A stretch of DNA of 17,866 bases from positions 1-17,866 of the forward strand of contig UQXC01000039.1 of assembly GCA_900544995.1 (NCBI GenBank). Direction: 5' to 3'. The translations under genes were made by a program, and so were the position numbers. The DNA comes from an uncultured Collinsella sp. GTDB lineage: Bacteria; Actinomycetota; Coriobacteriia; Coriobacteriales; Coriobacteriaceae. This document shows, one piece after another, positions 8,489-15,334 of this stretch; the first letter of the stretch is position 1; each line of letters starts with the position of its first letter. The notes below the pieces were generated by a model that was not told where the DNA came from, did not search any database, and was given only the letters and a program-made list of their open reading frames with translations.

Positions 8489-9447
8489 GCAATGCCCGCT
8501 CGACGAAGGCCCATACGGATCAGGCTGTCACAGACCTGCGAGAACGTCATGTCGTCGGTGTGGCGAATCTCATCCGGATACAGCGACGTATCGGTCATGC
8601 CGGGAATGGTATTGGTCTCGAGGATGACGGGGCCGTCCTCACTCACAATAAAATCGCTGCGCGAGATACCCAGGCAACCGAGGGCCTTGTGAGCGGCACA
8701 GGCAAGCTCCTGGGCACGAGCGTAGTTCTCGGGTGAAATCTGCGCCGGAATGCGATGGATGTCCGTAGGGTCGACATACTTCACGTCCAGATCGTAGAAC
8801 TCGCAGTCCTCGGGCTTACGGATCTCGACAATCGGCAGGGCGCGCACGTCATCTTCACCGTATACGCCAACGGTGATCTCGGTACCCTCGATGCACTTCT
8901 CGACCAGCACTTTGTCGCCGTACTCAAACGCCTTGGCGATTGCCGCGGGCAGCTCGGAGGGCTCATGGACCAGGGAAATGCCATAGCTGGAACCGTTGAC
9001 GGCCGGCTTCACAAAGCAGCGCTCGCCACAAACCTCGACGATATGATCGATATCGACTTCATCGCCCACCTCGAGCGCAAGGCCGGGGGCAATGGGAATG
9101 CCCGCCTTGGCGTACAGGAGCTTAGAGACCTCCTTGTCGGCACCGCAGGCGCTGGCAAGCACGCCCGAGGCCGTGTAGGGGATACCCAGGGTCTCCATGG
9201 CGCCCTGCATGGCACCATCCTCGCCGCCGGCACCGTGCATGGCGATAAACGCCACGTCAAAGCCGCCGGTCGCCATGGTTACCATAAAATCATCGGCAGC
9301 TGTGTCGAGCAGCTCCACCGAAGTGTAGCCGGCCTCCTTCAAGGCAACCACGACGTTCTTTCCCGAATTGAGCGAGATCTCGCGCTCAGCGGAATGACCG
9401 CCCGCCAAGACCGCTACGTGCATGTTCTCTAGGCTTTTACCCGGCAT
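8482..9447 (-). CDS. ddl: D-alanine--D-alanine ligase
   Basis: This 321-residue cytoplasmic ATP-grasp enzyme joins two D-alanines for peptidoglycan precursors. Family motifs visible in order are GGHSAEREISLNSG (E21), HGAGGEDG (71-78), KPAVNGSSYG (147-156), VEKCIEGTE (182-190), the omega-loop KY (Tyr224), RSDF (263-266) and ETNTIPGMTDTSLYP (277-291). The loop tyrosine is the one usual in D-Ala-D-Ala enzymes, so D-lactate or D-serine specificity is unlikely. The start at 9447 is supported by GAGGAGG 8 bases upstream; a second in-frame ATG at 9423 has no such site. It is first in a coupled pair with the DinG-type gene. Confidence 0.95.
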   Translation of the reverse strand: MPGKSLENMHVAVLAGGHSAEREISLNSGKNVVVALKEAGYTSVELLDTAADDFMVTMATGGFDVAFIAMHGAGGEDGAMQGAMETLGIPYTASGVLASACGADKEVSKLLYAKAGIPIAPGLALEVGDEVDIDHIVEVCGERCFVKPAVNGSSYGISLVHEPSELPAAIAKAFEYGDKVLVEKCIEGTEITVGVYGEDDVRALPIVEIRKPEDCEFYDLDVKYVDPTDIHRIPAQISPENYARAQELACAAHKALGCLGISRSDFIVSEDGPVILETNTIPGMTDTSLYPDEIRHTDDMTFSQVCDSLIRMGLRRAGIAC

Positions 9448-9463
9448 GGGCAGACTCCTCCTC

Positions 9464-9469
9464 TATAAT
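9464..9469 (+). promoter_or_regulatory. Possible -10 element for rlmN
   Basis: A perfect TATAAT stands 64 bases before the rlmN start on the plus strand. No good -35 is seen at 16-18 bases upstream, and the hexamer lies next to the ddl ribosome binding site, so it may be coincidental. For ddl, TACAAT on the minus strand (9488-9493) is a possible -10, again without a clear -35. Confidence 0.3.
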
Positions 9470-9532
9470 TTCTGCAGCTGATACCATATTGTAGCGATAC
9501 CCTCTACGTTTCCCCAAAATCGAAAGGCTTCC

Positions 9533-10585
9533 ATGAATCCCAGGACTAAATCTCAGGACATTCGCGACTTGAGCCAAAACGATATTCGCGAGCTCGTGGC
9601 CGAGCTTGGCCAGCCCGCCTTCCGCGCGAAGCAGCTCATCGAATGGGTCTTTGAGAAGAACGTTTGTTCGTTTGACGATATGACCAACCTTCCCAAGGCT
9701 TTCCGCGAGCAGCTTAAAGAGGCTTTTGCCTTTGACACGCCGACTGAACTCACCAAGCAGGTTTCCAAAGATGGCTCGCGCAAGTATCTGCTCGAGTACC
9801 ACGACGGCGTTTCCGTCGAGACTGTCGGCATGCCCCGTCGTAACAAGCTTTCCGTCTGCGTTTCCACCCAGGCAGGCTGCGGCATGGGCTGTGCCTTTTG
9901 CGCTACCGGTCTCAACGGCCTCAAGCGTTCTCTGACCGCTCAAGAGATCGTCGACCAGGTACTTCATGTATCCAACGACTTTGGCGAGCGCGCCACGAGC
10001 GTTGTCTTCATGGGCCAGGGTGAGCCGTTTGCCAACTACGACGAGGTTCTCAAGGCGTTGCGAATCCTCAACGACCCCGATGGCATCGGTATCGGCGCTC
10101 GTCACCTCACCGTCTCTACCAGCGGCGTTATTCCCGGTATTCGTAAATTTGCTGAAATCCCCGAGCAGTTCACGCTTGCCGTTTCCCTACATTCCGCCAT
10201 CCAGTCGACGCGCAATAAGCTCATGCCCGGTGTTAAGAAGTACACGCTGCTTCGCCTTCACGAGGCACTTCAGCTCTACACCGAGAAGACTGGCCGCCGC
10301 CCGACCTATGAGTACGCCATGATCGAAGGCGTCAATGATACGAATCCCGAGATGCAGGCGCTCTGCGACTTCTGCGAGGGAACGCTGTGCCACGTTAACC
10401 TCATTCAGCTTAACGATATCGAGGGCAGCCCGCTCAAACCGTCGCCGATTCATAAGGTTGAGGATCTTCAGCGTCGTCTTGAGTCCCGTGGCATCGAGAC
10501 CACGATTCGTAACTCCCGTGGTAACGATATTGACGCCGCTTGCGGACAGCTGAAGCAGCGCTTCAAAGTTCAGAAGAACGCATAG
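9533..10585 (+). CDS. rlmN: 23S rRNA (A2503-C2) / tRNA methyltransferase RlmN, radical SAM
   Basis: This 350-residue enzyme methylates C2 of A2503 in 23S rRNA, and of A37 in some tRNAs. The radical-SAM cluster motif is CGMGCAFC (C116, C120, C123). The two cysteines used in the ping-pong methyl transfer are present: C109 in SVCVSTQ and C337 in DIDAACGQL. Further family signatures are FMGQGEPFANYD (159-170), TVSTSGVIPGI (193-203) and VSLH (217-220). AAAGG precedes the ATG at 9533. It stands alone on the plus strand and is followed by a strong terminator. It has the full set of RlmN residues, with no feature pointing to the resistance paralogue Cfr. Confidence 0.96.
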   Translation: MNPRTKSQDIRDLSQNDIRELVAELGQPAFRAKQLIEWVFEKNVCSFDDMTNLPKAFREQLKEAFAFDTPTELTKQVSKDGSRKYLLEYHDGVSVETVGMPRRNKLSVCVSTQAGCGMGCAFCATGLNGLKRSLTAQEIVDQVLHVSNDFGERATSVVFMGQGEPFANYDEVLKALRILNDPDGIGIGARHLTVSTSGVIPGIRKFAEIPEQFTLAVSLHSAIQSTRNKLMPGVKKYTLLRLHEALQLYTEKTGRRPTYEYAMIEGVNDTNPEMQALCDFCEGTLCHVNLIQLNDIEGSPLKPSPIHKVEDLQRRLESRGIETTIRNSRGNDIDAACGQLKQRFKVQKNA

Positions 10586-10603
10586 GGGAGTCGCACCCCA
10601 AAA

Positions 10604-10619
10604 CGTTTCATGTGAAACA
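10604..10619. promoter_or_regulatory. parS-like: Degenerate parS-like site
   Basis: CGTTTCATGTGAAACA differs at two positions from the TGTTTCACGTGAAACA copies found upstream of parA. It sits in the short stretch between the rlmN stop and its terminator, about 2.2 kb from the triple parS cluster. The near-palindromic form (GTTTCA-TG-TGAAAC) suggests a weak ParB site, but binding is inferred. Confidence 0.55.
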
Positions 10620-10625
10620 TCGAAT

Positions 10626-10668
10626 GACCCCGGTTGCAGAATATGCAACCGGGGTCGTTTCATTTATT
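10626..10668 (+). terminator. Intrinsic terminator of rlmN
   Basis: A perfect 13-bp stem (GACCCCGGTTGCA / TGCAACCGGGGTC, arms 10626-10638 and 10644-10656) with a 5-base loop is followed by GTTTCATTTATT on the plus strand. It starts 41 bases after the rlmN stop. The minus-strand side has no comparable U-run, so it is best read as the rlmN terminator. Confidence 0.88.
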
Positions 10669-10719
10669 GACCTTAATTTTGAATCAGCTGCTACCTGTCC
10701 CATTTTTTACGGCCAAAAT

Positions 10720-10757
10720 AAGGGGTCCTTGTCTTATAAATCAGACAAGTACCCCTT
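10720..10757 (-). terminator. Intrinsic terminator of the rsmG-parAB unit
   Basis: Two 15-base arms (10720-10734 and 10743-10757) pair with a single mismatch around an 8-base loop. On the minus strand the stem is followed by ATTTTGG, a short U-run. It stands 27 bases beyond the last gene of the parA-parB unit, the correct place for that operon's terminator. It also insulates the convergent rlmN unit. Confidence 0.8.
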
Positions 10758-10776
10758 AAAATATGCTGAGTAATTG

Positions 10777-10788
10777 TTAGGTACCTAA
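10777..10788. repeat. 12-bp palindrome TTAGGTACCTAA, copy 1
   Basis: A perfect 12-base palindrome, 13 bases identical (GTTAGGTACCTAA) to the copy at 14281-14292. It overlaps the stop codon of the YtxH-like gene. It could be a binding site for a dimeric protein; nothing in the sequence identifies which. Confidence 0.6.
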
Positions 10789-11039
10789 TAGCCTACATTT
10801 TCCCATTGATTGCTGACCCAACCTTGATTAATCTTGGGATTCTTCGTTACCTGAGCCGTACGCATGGCAACATCTTCCGTCATAACATCCATTTTCTTCT
10901 TGGAAGTATCGACGATATCTTGTGCGCCTCGAAGCAAACGACCTCGAAGTTCATCGTCTGTCGCAATCTTATAACCAGCAAAGGCACCAGCCGCGACAGT
11001 CGTTGCCAATGCAATCGCTGTTAAAATCTTATTCCTCAT
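10785..11039 (-). CDS. Small YtxH-like membrane-associated protein
   Basis: This 84-residue protein starts with ATG at 11039, chosen over an ATG at 11057 because AAGGAGG lies 5-7 bases upstream of the inner one (AAGGAGGCCAAG-ATG). A basic start (MRNK) precedes one hydrophobic helix (about 5-25, ending AGAFAGYKIA). A soluble charged helix follows (about 28-65, DELRGRLLRGAQDIVDTSKKK), then a short tail ending WVSNQWENVGY. This layout is that of small YtxH-type proteins. The gene overlaps the parB 3' end by 11 bases, so it is translated in step with parB and is the last gene before the terminator. A link with chromosome segregation or membrane attachment is inferred from position only. Confidence 0.65.
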   Translation of the reverse strand: MRNKILTAIALATTVAAGAFAGYKIATDDELRGRLLRGAQDIVDTSKKKMDVMTEDVAMRTAQVTKNPKINQGWVSNQWENVGY

Positions 11040-11934
11040 CTTGGCCTCCTTGATCAAACTGAATCATTTCGCCAAGAATACGAGAGAGTTCTTCCTCGTC
11101 TTTAAACTCAATCTCAATCTTATTCTTTCCACGCGAGCTCTTCACACGCACGTTGGTATTAAATACCTGACGGAGCACACGGGCAGCCTTTTTAAAAGAC
11201 TGAGGCGTTGCAGGCCTCGGCGTCTTAGGTGTCTCTCCGGCAGAAAACAACGGAGCAAGATTTTCTGTCGCTCTTACGGAAAGACCCTCTGCAACTACTT
11301 TCTCTGCAAGTCGAATTCGAGCATCCTCATAGGGAACTGCAAGAATCGCACGTGCATGACCAGCAGTAAGTTTGCCCTCAAAAATCATCTGCTGAACAAC
11401 TTCAGGAAGATCGAGAAGGCGCAGCGAGTTTGTAATTGCAGAGCGTGACTTGCTTACTGCCTTCGACAATGCCTCCTGCGTCATACCGCTGGCATCGATG
11501 AGCTGTCGATAGCCCTTAGCCTCTTCGACAGGATTCAGGTCAGAACGCTGAAGATTTTCGATAAGAGCGAGAGCCAACATCTCTTCATCATTAACTTCTT
11601 TAATGATGACAGGCAGTTCCTCAAGACCAGCAAGCTTTGACGCCTGGTAACGACGCTCACCAGCGATGATCTCATAGCCGTTTCCATGTTTGCGAACCAA
11701 AAGTGGCTGCAAAACGCCATGTTCTTGGATTGACTCGCTCAACTCGCGAAGTTCAGTTTCGTTAAAGTGAATTCGCGGCTGGTTAGGGTTGGGAACAATA
11801 TCCTCAATAGGTAGTTTTGTTTCAGATGATGCATTTGAACCCGCTGCAGCCGAACCACCGGTCTCATACTCGGCCTCTGAGACCAAAGCATTGAGTCCAC
11901 GTCCCAATCCGCCACGTTTCTTTACACTAGGCAC
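11029..11934 (-). CDS. parB: Chromosome-partitioning protein ParB (CTP-dependent clamp)
   Basis: This 301-residue protein loads at parS and spreads on DNA as a CTP-dependent sliding clamp. The N-terminal ParA-interacting stretch is basic (VKKRGGLGRGLNAL, 4-17). The CTP-binding ParB/Srx domain has IVPNPNQPR (46-54), GERRYQAS (92-99) and ENLQRSDLNP (126-135). A helix-turn-helix for parS is at about 148-172 (MTQEALSKAVSKSRSAITNSLRLL), and a C-terminal dimerisation part ends at 301. The start is GTG at 11934, with a near-consensus GAGGTGATC upstream. It overlaps the parA stop by 8 bases. The gene sits 0.8 kb from three perfect parS sites. Confidence 0.96.
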   Translation of the reverse strand: MPSVKKRGGLGRGLNALVSEAEYETGGSAAAGSNASSETKLPIEDIVPNPNQPRIHFNETELRELSESIQEHGVLQPLLVRKHGNGYEIIAGERRYQASKLAGLEELPVIIKEVNDEEMLALALIENLQRSDLNPVEEAKGYRQLIDASGMTQEALSKAVSKSRSAITNSLRLLDLPEVVQQMIFEGKLTAGHARAILAVPYEDARIRLAEKVVAEGLSVRATENLAPLFSAGETPKTPRPATPQSFKKAARVLRQVFNTNVRVKSSRGKNKIEIEFKDEEELSRILGEMIQFDQGGQDEE

Positions 11935-12727
11935 GCTTGATCACCTCTTTTGCAAGGTTCATATACGCTTTTGCACCCTTATTTTGAGGTGCATAGGTAA
12001 TTACCGGTTCTCCAAAAGACGGAGCTTCGGAGATTTTAACCGTACGGGGGATCAGCGTCTTAAACGCCTTATCACCAAAGTACGATTGAACCTCCTCAAC
12101 AACCTGATTCGATAGAGAGGTACGCGAGTCATACATGGTCATAAGCACACCATAGGTATCTAAGCCCTTGTTCAAACGTGATTTGACCATTTTCATTGAC
12201 TCAAGCAGCTTCGTAACGCCCTCGAGTGCGTAGTACTCGCACTGGATCGGAATCAAAACGCTGTCTGCTGCGGTCAAGGCGTTGATAGTAAGCAGGCCAA
12301 GCGAAGGAGGACAGTCAATGAAAATAAAATCGAACTCGTCCTGAATCGGCTCAAGCAAATCTTTGAGACGGGTTTCACGAGCAATTGCGCTTACAAGCTC
12401 AATTTCGGCGCCTGCAAGCTGAATTGTAGCCGGAATTACGAATACCTTTTTGCAATTTGTATCAAGAACAAGCGATTCTGCCGGCACATCGTTCAACAAT
12501 GCATCATAGATGCAGTGATCAAGGTCTTCTTTTTCAATTCCGGATCCACTGGTGCTGTTTCCCTGCGGATCAAAATCGACAATCAGTGTCTTACGACCCT
12601 GCTCACCCAGTGCTGCTGAAAGGTTTACGGCCGTCGTTGACTTACCGACGCCGCCCTTTTGATTGATGATTGCAATGATACGCGTGTTTTTTGCGCTCTT
12701 AGAACGCTTAACGTCGCGAAATCCCAC
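11927..12727 (-). CDS. parA: Chromosome-partitioning ATPase ParA (Soj-type)
   Basis: This 266-residue ATPase binds DNA non-specifically as an ATP dimer and is released by ParB, driving origin segregation. The deviant Walker A is QKGGVGKSTT (23-32, both lysines present). Switch I is DFDPQGN (51-57), and Walker B is FIFIDCPPS (134-142, D138). The first 15 residues are basic (KRSKSAKNTR). The start is GTG at 12727, chosen for AGGAGG 4-5 bases upstream. The gene follows the three parS sites; a possible -10 (TTTAAT, 12745-12750) would put the -35 region inside the nearest parS, so ParB might repress its own operon. That regulation is a guess from spacing. Confidence 0.95.
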   Translation of the reverse strand: MGFRDVKRSKSAKNTRIIAIINQKGGVGKSTTAVNLSAALGEQGRKTLIVDFDPQGNSTSGSGIEKEDLDHCIYDALLNDVPAESLVLDTNCKKVFVIPATIQLAGAEIELVSAIARETRLKDLLEPIQDEFDFIFIDCPPSLGLLTINALTAADSVLIPIQCEYYALEGVTKLLESMKMVKSRLNKGLDTYGVLMTMYDSRTSLSNQVVEEVQSYFGDKAFKTLIPRTVKISEAPSFGEPVITYAPQNKGAKAYMNLAKEVIKRA

Positions 12728-12766
12728 GGTCCCTCCTGGTGTGTATTAAAGCTGTCAAACGGAGGA

Positions 12767-12782
12767 TGTTTCACGTGAAACA
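12767..12782. promoter_or_regulatory. parS: parS site 1
   Basis: A perfect match to the classical ParB site, TGTTTCACGTGAAACA, palindromic and extended to ATGTTTCACGTGAAACAT. It is the copy nearest parA (39 bases before its start codon). Confidence 0.95.
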
Positions 12783-12805
12783 TTCCGAATCGATATCAAC
12801 CGCCA

Positions 12806-12821
12806 TGTTTCACGTGAAACA
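12806..12821. promoter_or_regulatory. parS: parS site 2
   Basis: A second perfect TGTTTCACGTGAAACA, exactly 39 bases from site 1 and from site 3. Confidence 0.95.
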
Positions 12822-12844
12822 CTGCAAGTTGTTAGTATCCATTA

Positions 12845-12860
12845 TGTTTCACGTGAAACA
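12845..12860. promoter_or_regulatory. parS: parS site 3
   Basis: A third perfect TGTTTCACGTGAAACA. It ends one base from the rsmG stop codon, so the cluster fills the whole rsmG-parA gap. Confidence 0.95.
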
Positions 12861-12861
12861 T

Positions 12862-13599
12862 CTAGGCAAGCGGATTCTTCTTTGCCATGCCATTTGCACG
12901 AGGCAATGAAATGGATGCTGGATGACTCTTCTTAAGGACGATGAACTCCCTGTGACCCAAGCCTTCAGGCAAATCAATTGCGTCATTCAGAAGCAAAGAG
13001 AAGCCGCAAATCTTAGCTGCTGACATACCGGAAGCAAGCTCCTCATCCGAAGGATTGCCCTTGGTGATAACAAATAGCCCTCCATCCTTGAGGAACGGAG
13101 CCGCATACTCAACAAGAATCGGTAGAGGGGCCAGGGCGCGGGCGGTTACAACGGAGAACTGCTTCTTATGGCTTCGAGCATATTCTTCAAGACGATTGTG
13201 GACCGCATGAGCATGTTTCAGTCCAAGAGTATGAACAAAAGAATTGACAGCATCAACCTTCTTGCCAACAGAGTCAATATAAGTAGCTTTACGATGCGTG
13301 GATATGGTTAACGGAATACCAGGGAAGCCTGCACCTGTACCCATATCGAGTAAAGCTCCCTCAGGAGCCTTATTGATATAGGGGAGCAAAACAAGTGAGT
13401 CGAGGATATGAAGTACGGCAGCATCTTCTACGTTAAGAATACGGGTGAGATTGGTTGTCTTATTTGTTTCCAGAACCAAGTCCAAATGATGAATACATTT
13501 CCTAAGCTCAACATCAGTTACGCTCAAGGAATACTCTTTGCAATAGGAAGTTAGACGACTCAACATCTCGTCAGCCTGCTGATCGGTAAGTACTAACAA
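12862..13599 (-). CDS. rsmG: 16S rRNA (G527-N7) methyltransferase RsmG (GidB)
   Basis: This 245-residue SAM-dependent enzyme methylates G527 of 16S rRNA. The SAM-binding loop is LDMGTGAGFPGIPL (about 84-97). Further family signatures are NLTRI (50-54), HILDSL, and ARALAPLPILVEYAAPFL in the C-terminal half. The start is TTG at 13599, preceded by AAGGAG at 6 bases. A longer in-frame TTG at 13647 lies in the U-tract of the upstream terminator and has no ribosome binding site. No clear promoter is visible between the terminator and the start, so read-through may contribute. It heads the unit containing parA and parB. Confidence 0.93.
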   Translation of the reverse strand: MLVLTDQQADEMLSRLTSYCKEYSLSVTDVELRKCIHHLDLVLETNKTTNLTRILNVEDAAVLHILDSLVLLPYINKAPEGALLDMGTGAGFPGIPLTISTHRKATYIDSVGKKVDAVNSFVHTLGLKHAHAVHNRLEEYARSHKKQFSVVTARALAPLPILVEYAAPFLKDGGLFVITKGNPSDEELASGMSAAKICGFSLLLNDAIDLPEGLGHREFIVLKKSHPASISLPRANGMAKKNPLA

Positions 13600-13645
13600 C
13601 GAAAGCTCCTTTCTGACAAAAATCAGTGTATCGAGAACTTTTGAC

Positions 13646-13677
13646 AAAAAAAGGGGACGTGGAAACCACGTCCCCTT
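13646..13677 (-). terminator. Intrinsic terminator after jag
   Basis: Perfect 12-bp arms (AAGGGGACGTGG, 13651-13662; CCACGTCCCCTT, 13666-13677) with a 3-base loop are followed on the minus strand by seven Ts. This is a textbook terminator 18 bases after the jag stop. It separates the rpmH-jag unit from the rsmG-parAB unit. Confidence 0.93.
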
Positions 13678-13695
13678 AGCATAAGCTCGAGTAGA

Positions 13696-14265
13696 TTATC
13701 GAGCAACAATCACCACATGGCGATCAGGGTCAGAACCCTCAGAATGAGTATCGACGGCATCATTGCCACGAAGTGCAATGTGAACCAGTCGGCGCTCGTA
13801 GGCATTCATGGGCGGAAGCGAAACACTCTTATGAGTGCGGATGGCACGCTCGGCAGCAGACTGAGCCATGGAGGCAACCTTGTCCTGACGGCGGCTCTTG
13901 TATCCCTCGACGTCCACTACAACCGGATACCTAAAGCCAAGCTTGCGGCTCACCAGCAAAGAGAACATAACCTGAAGGGCATCAAGGGTGCGACCATGAC
14001 GGCCAATGAGAACAGCAAGATCAGGAGCCGTTACATCCAAAATCAGCTCACCCTCGTCACCCTCATACTCATCGATAGGAGAGTTGGCGGCATCGAAGTG
14101 CGAAAGGATGGAACGCAGGATGGAAATCGCAACATCGGCAATGGTGTCGAGCTCCTCATCGGTCAGCTCTTCACCAGCCTTGTAGCGCTGTGCAATCTCG
14201 GGATAATCGCCCGCGACCTGCGGGGCAACCTCCTCAAGCATATCCTCGATGATCTCTTCAGACAT
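13696..14265 (-). CDS. jag: RNA-binding protein Jag/KhpB (KH and R3H domains)
   Basis: This 189-residue single-stranded-RNA-binding protein is the usual downstream partner of yidC. An acidic N-terminus (1-60) is followed by a KH domain around AVLIGRHGRTLDALQVMF (84-101, GRHG loop 88-91). A C-terminal R3H domain has R158-xxx-H162 (ERRLVHIALRG). The Jag_N domain of the Bacillus protein is not recognisable. The start is ATG at 14265 with GGAG 6 bases upstream; a TTG at 14277 in frame is less likely. It is last in the rpmH-rnpA-yidD-yidC-jag unit. In firmicutes it affects cell-division mRNAs; its role here is inferred. Confidence 0.92.
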   Translation of the reverse strand: MSEEIIEDMLEEVAPQVAGDYPEIAQRYKAGEELTDEELDTIADVAISILRSILSHFDAANSPIDEYEGDEGELILDVTAPDLAVLIGRHGRTLDALQVMFSLLVSRKLGFRYPVVVDVEGYKSRRQDKVASMAQSAAERAIRTHKSVSLPPMNAYERRLVHIALRGNDAVDTHSEGSDPDRHVVIVAR

Positions 14266-14280
14266 AACGTACTCCAAAAG

Positions 14281-14292
14281 TTAGGTACCTAA
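14281..14292. repeat. 12-bp palindrome TTAGGTACCTAA, copy 2
   Basis: The second copy of the palindrome seen at 10777-10788, here in the 44-base gap between yidC and jag, just upstream of the jag ribosome binding site. Confidence 0.6.
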
Positions 14293-14309
14293 ATAAGATT
14301 GATATCCCA

Positions 14310-15080
14310 CTACTTCTTCTTGTGCGGGCGCGGCTTCTTCTCGCGACGAGTGACCTCAACCTGCAGCGGAGCGTTCTTAAGACGCTCCTCCTCATCGGCC
14401 TTCGCCTTGTCGATGACCTTCTGCGTCACAAAAATCTGCTGGATAACCTGCCAAGCAGACGAGACGTCGTAATACAGCAGAACACCAACGGGAAGGCTCC
14501 AGCCCATCCAAAGCATCATGACCGTCATGACAACGGCCATCATACGCATGCTCTGAGCCTGCTGGCCGGTCTGGTTGCGCGACATGTAGAGCTGCGGAAT
14601 CAGGGTCAGGACGGCGAACAGGATCAGGCAGACCAGCGCGGGCAGTGCAACCATAAAGCCATCGGCAAAGGAAGCGCTCGGCGTGGTGGTCAGGTCGGGC
14701 AGGATGTTGAAGAACGAGAACGTGCCCTCGTTAAAGTACTGCGGCAGGTTACGCAGCAGCGTAAACAGGGCACACAGGATAGGCATCTGGATCAACAGCG
14801 GCAGACAACCAGCCATGGGGTTGAACTTGTTCTCGCTGTAGAACTTCTGCATCTCCTCGGCCTGACGCTGGGGATCGTCGGCATAGCGCTCCTGGATCTC
14901 GAGCATCTTGGGCTGCAGCACCTGCATGCGAGCCGTCGACTTGGTCGACTTGAGCATAAGCGGCGTCAGCAGCAGACGGATGATGACCACCAGGATGATG
15001 ATGGACAGGCCCCAGTCGACCGCAAAGGTCTGGATGAGCTTGAGCAGCTCGAAAAGGATGTTAACGATCCAATCCCACAT
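14310..15080 (-). CDS. yidC: Membrane protein insertase YidC (Oxa1 family)
   Basis: This 256-residue insertase places proteins into the cytoplasmic membrane, alone or with SecYEG. Hydrophobic segments lie at about 22-43 (with the conserved groove arginine R35 in VVIIRLLLTPL), 90-110, 142-165, 178-195 and 196-220. A cytoplasmic hairpin (45-85, LQPKMLEIQERYADDPQRQ) is typical. The C-terminus is strongly basic (REKKPRPHKKK), as in forms that contact the ribosome. There is no large periplasmic domain of the Gram-negative type and no lipobox. GGAGG precedes the ATG at 15080. It lies 29 bases after yidD. Confidence 0.95.
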   Translation of the reverse strand: MWDWIVNILFELLKLIQTFAVDWGLSIIILVVIIRLLLTPLMLKSTKSTARMQVLQPKMLEIQERYADDPQRQAEEMQKFYSENKFNPMAGCLPLLIQMPILCALFTLLRNLPQYFNEGTFSFFNILPDLTTTPSASFADGFMVALPALVCLILFAVLTLIPQLYMSRNQTGQQAQSMRMMAVVMTVMMLWMGWSLPVGVLLYYDVSSAWQVIQQIFVTQKVIDKAKADEEERLKNAPLQVEVTRREKKPRPHKKK

Positions 15081-15109
15081 GTAAGTTTTCCTCCGATAGC
15101 GAGTGCCCG

Positions 15110-15334
15110 CTAGGGCACAGGGTCATAACCGCCGACGTGCAGGGGATTGCAGCGAGCGATGCGCCTCACGGCAAGCCAGCAGCCTCTCAAAACACCGTAC
15201 TTCTCAATCGCCTGAACGGCATATTGCGAGCACGTTGGGTAGTAAATGCAGGCGTCAGGTAATAAGGGCGAAATAACCTGTTGATATATGCGAATAGGAG
15301 CGATGGCAACACGTCGCAAAACGTGATTGCTCAT
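15110..15334 (-). CDS. yidD: Membrane protein insertion efficiency factor YidD
   Basis: This 74-residue protein is the size of the YidD family and has its core motif YYPTCSQYAVQAIEKYG (31-47), then GCWLAVRRIARCNP and the C-terminal GGYDPVP. The N-terminus forms an amphipathic helix (about 8-26). It is thought to help YidC insert proteins at the inner membrane. The ATG overlaps the rnpA stop (ATGA), so the two are translationally coupled. Confidence 0.95.
   Translation of the reverse strand: MSNHVLRRVAIAPIRIYQQVISPLLPDACIYYPTCSQYAVQAIEKYGVLRGCWLAVRRIARCNPLHVGGYDPVP

Noticed and set aside
8755..9432. Open frame on the plus strand opposite ddl
   Set aside because: It is a shadow of ddl, whose motifs are complete on the minus strand.
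9448..9532. Riboswitch or leader element between ddl and rlmN
   Set aside because: The gap is only 85 bases with no strong hairpins or known motif; only promoter-like hexamers are visible.
11040..11057. Longer start (ATG 11057) for the YtxH-like protein
   Set aside because: It has no ribosome site, whereas the ATG at 11039 has AAGGAGG at good spacing and begins a typical basic-plus-hydrophobic N-terminus.
12372..12380. GTTTCACGA in parA, resembling a parS half-site
   Set aside because: Only one half of the palindrome is present, inside conserved coding sequence. The same holds for CATGTTTCA at 13212-13220 in rsmG.
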